NCBI GenBank assembly: GCA_964368425.1
Contig: CAYJAP010000004.1
Location: 1 to 33,589 of the forward strand
From: CAYJAP01 sp964368425
GTDB taxonomy: Bacteria > Bacillota > Clostridia > Christensenellales > UBA1242
Length of the DNA: 33,589 bases
Reading direction: 5' to 3'
Shown here: piece after piece, positions 31,989 through 33,589 of the stretch
Layout: each line of letters opens with the position of its first letter
How positions within the stretch are numbered: the first letter of the stretch is position 1
Translations under genes and position numbers: made by a program
The notes under the pieces: model-generated
What the model was told of the DNA's origin: nothing
Seen by the model: the letters and a program-made list of their open reading frames with translations, nothing else
The model's database searches: none

Positions 31989-33270
31989 CTTCAGATATTT
32001 CACTGTCGCACGGAGCGTCGAGCTCCTTGCAAAGCTTCTCGTATTTTATTAGTGACAGAGAACTTAATGTTAAACTAAGTACAGACACGGCTAATAGAAC
32101 TTGGAGCGCAACAACGCTGTTGAAGAGGCTAACGATAAACATCGCGCCATAGGATAGTACACGAGAAGTCGCGAATATAAGTTCTATCATGGTATGATGT
32201 TCTGCAATTTCTCCGTACAGTTTATGTTGTTTAAGTACGGTGTTTCGGTGGAGATCGAAGATATAATTCGGCACCACGCCAGCTAACACTATTGCACAGT
32301 TATATATGATTAACGTGACACGTGATATATTTATTAACAGACCAACTACGCCAAATATCGGCAAGAGAGCTGTTGCAAGCAGCCACCACTTGTTCCGAGA
32401 CGAGGATGTCGTCGCTCTAAATATTAGCAAGAAGACGATTGCTCCTGCGGCAAAGACTGAGGATAAGATTCCCAGATTCACATTGGTTTTAAACGTCATA
32501 ATAGTTACTATAGAAATCAGTGTGCTGAGTATTGAGGTGAAGCCGTAGAAGAAGTTGGTTATGTACATTTGCTTCAGTTTTTTGGCAACAATCGGCTTCT
32601 TTTTTAATGTTTTAAAAAAACCTTTCATACTAAAGTGAGAGTTGACGGGCTTGAGAGATTTTACAAAGAAAGATGCTATTACCTGTATAATTGCGAGTCC
32701 TAACACGTAAAACGTTGCTGAGTAGAAAGAGGAGCTGTCAATGAGTAATCCTAGCAGAATAGGTATAATTATTTTAACACCCTGCTCGAAGGCTATTATC
32801 ATTAACGAAAATTTGTGCATGCTCGCTTGTTTTACCATTTCATTTTTCAGCACGTTGAATGTTCCCCAGTACAGTGCTTCAGCTAGTCCGAAGAACACTC
32901 CCACCAGGGCAACATATTTGACCAACTCTTTTCCTAGCAACACAATTACTGTGATAAAAACTGCATTGAATAAGATGGCTATTCTGTGCATGGTGATGCG
33001 GTTGGTTTTATCAACGATGTAACTGATGGCAAAATATCCCAAACCGAAAACTGTATATCCTACTATAAAAAATATAGAGATGTCACGAATATACGTGCCG
33101 GAATTTGTGGCAAGGTGGGCAACAAAGAAGGTGTTCACAAATAATGATATTATTCGCTTGATTATAGTGGTTATGAGCAGAGGGGTAGCCGCTGCATTAG
33201 GATTTTTCTTTTTACCTGTCGTGTCTGTATTATTTTCGACGGTCGCATAATCGAAAGTTGTTTTCTTCAT
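31972..33270 (-). CDS. MFS-type membrane transporter
   Basis: A 432-aa integral membrane protein with about 12 hydrophobic segments, a polar N-terminal stretch of about 30 residues, a basic central loop (MKGFFKTLKKKPIVAKKLK) between the two halves, and a short acidic C-terminal tail. This two-times-six layout fits the major facilitator superfamily. The GYFAISYIVDKTNRITMHR segment resembles the loop between helices 2 and 3 (motif A, G-x-x-x-D-R/K-x-R), here altered. The substrate cannot be told. ATG with AAGGA upstream on the minus strand. Confidence 0.8.
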   Translation of the reverse strand: MKKTTFDYATVENNTDTTGKKKNPNAAATPLLITTIIKRIISLFVNTFFVAHLATNSGTYIRDISIFFIVGYTVFGLGYFAISYIVDKTNRITMHRIAILFNAVFITVIVLLGKELVKYVALVGVFFGLAEALYWGTFNVLKNEMVKQASMHKFSLMIIAFEQGVKIIIPILLGLLIDSSSFYSATFYVLGLAIIQVIASFFVKSLKPVNSHFSMKGFFKTLKKKPIVAKKLKQMYITNFFYGFTSILSTLISIVTIMTFKTNVNLGILSSVFAAGAIVFLLIFRATTSSSRNKWWLLATALLPIFGVVGLLINISRVTLIIYNCAIVLAGVVPNYIFDLHRNTVLKQHKLYGEIAEHHTMIELIFATSRVLSYGAMFIVSLFNSVVALQVLLAVSVLSLTLSSLSLIKYEKLCKELDAPCDSEISEEKIKL

Positions 33271-33589
33271 CGTTGATTCCTTTTTCTGATGTAATTACTT
33301 AAATGATATACTATCTCCGAAAATAATCAAAATGAAAAACCTTCTTTTTCTTTGCTTTTTAAATTAATAGTTTTATTGCATGGAGTGTGATAATATAGTA
33401 ATATAAAAATCCTTCATACACACTTATATAAAAACATAAAAAAGGTATAGGGTATGCACAAAAGAGATAAAACACATAACTATAAACTCCACCACAGCAG
33501 CTATTCTCAGCTAGGTATAATTCATATATCTTAGCGTTCAGAGACATTCCTTTACTGGTACAAGGGTTGTCAGGAAAGGCGCTAGACTA
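33271..33589. other. Right-edge region without a supported gene
   Basis: AT-rich. It contains a plus-strand promoter-like pair, TTGCAT and TAATAT with a 17-nt spacer near 33377-33405, which points out of the window. A 62-codon minus-strand frame (33359-33547) has a poorly spaced ribosome site and no family features. The last ~60 bases are less AT-rich and may begin a gene that is cut by the edge. Confidence 0.4.

Noticed and set aside
33359..33547. 62-codon minus-strand ORF at the right edge
   Set aside because: The ribosome site is almost adjacent to the ATG, composition is that of AT-rich non-coding DNA and no family features are visible.

Overview
The window looks like chromosomal DNA of an AT-rich, endospore-forming member of the Clostridia (Firmicutes). 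The evidence is a soj-spo0J-yyaC cluster, an almost full-length SpoIVA (491 aa, close to the usual size, Walker A lysine at residue 30), SpoVG, NrdR, a zinc-type L31, strong AGGAGG-like ribosome binding sites, sigma-A promoters that often carry a TGn extended -10, and many short-loop intrinsic terminators. The parA/parB genes at the left edge suggest that the replication origin is close. No species can be named from the sequence alone.

Layout. 1-2531: parA, parB and the yyaC-type spore protease homologue. 2535-5720: ftsH with a long lysine/threonine-rich tail, plus an unknown membrane-anchored gene in the same operon. 5774-7669: a reverse-strand orphan (589 aa) with its own promoter and terminator. 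7783-11353: cvpA-like gene and leuS, whose N-terminus carries another lysine-rich tail. 11384-15269: a 1190-aa GLUG-repeat surface protein behind two tandem promoters. 15291-15697: spoVG on the minus strand. 15728-19843: murC, rpmE, a branched RNA/terminator, prmC-prfA (4-nt overlap) and an rpiB-like gene. 19846-22263: a lipoprotein and an HflX GTPase with a JAMM-like N-terminal domain. 22284-24345: two GNAT acetyltransferase paralogues, the first interrupted by an artificial assembly gap, then a tiny Cys/Gly-rich protein. 24403-26532: nrdR and spoIVA, divergent. 26634-29505: signal peptidase I and a DEAD-box helicase whose leader contains a terminator-like hairpin. 29544-30838: a probable rearranged spot with a Nudix remnant, a SEC-C protein and tRNA-Thr(CGT) with a partial second copy of its 3' end. 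30891-33270: trpS and an MFS transporter, convergent.

Most of the content is core: chromosome segregation, membrane proteolysis, cell wall synthesis, translation (two synthetases, L31, RF1 and its methylase, HflX, helicase), ribonucleotide reductase control and sporulation. Accessory material is concentrated in the reverse orphan, the surface protein, the GNAT pair with the Cys-rich peptide, and the tRNA-Thr/SEC-C/Nudix spot. No complete mobile element, CRISPR array or defence system is visible. The items most worth a second look are the tRNA-Thr scar, the branched RNA between rpmE and prmC, the helicase leader hairpin, the altered LeuRS editing motif, the lysine-rich tails, the JAMM-HflX fusion, the orphan cassette and the Cys/Gly-rich peptide. 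The run of Ns at 22595-22694 can almost certainly be closed from the sequence itself.
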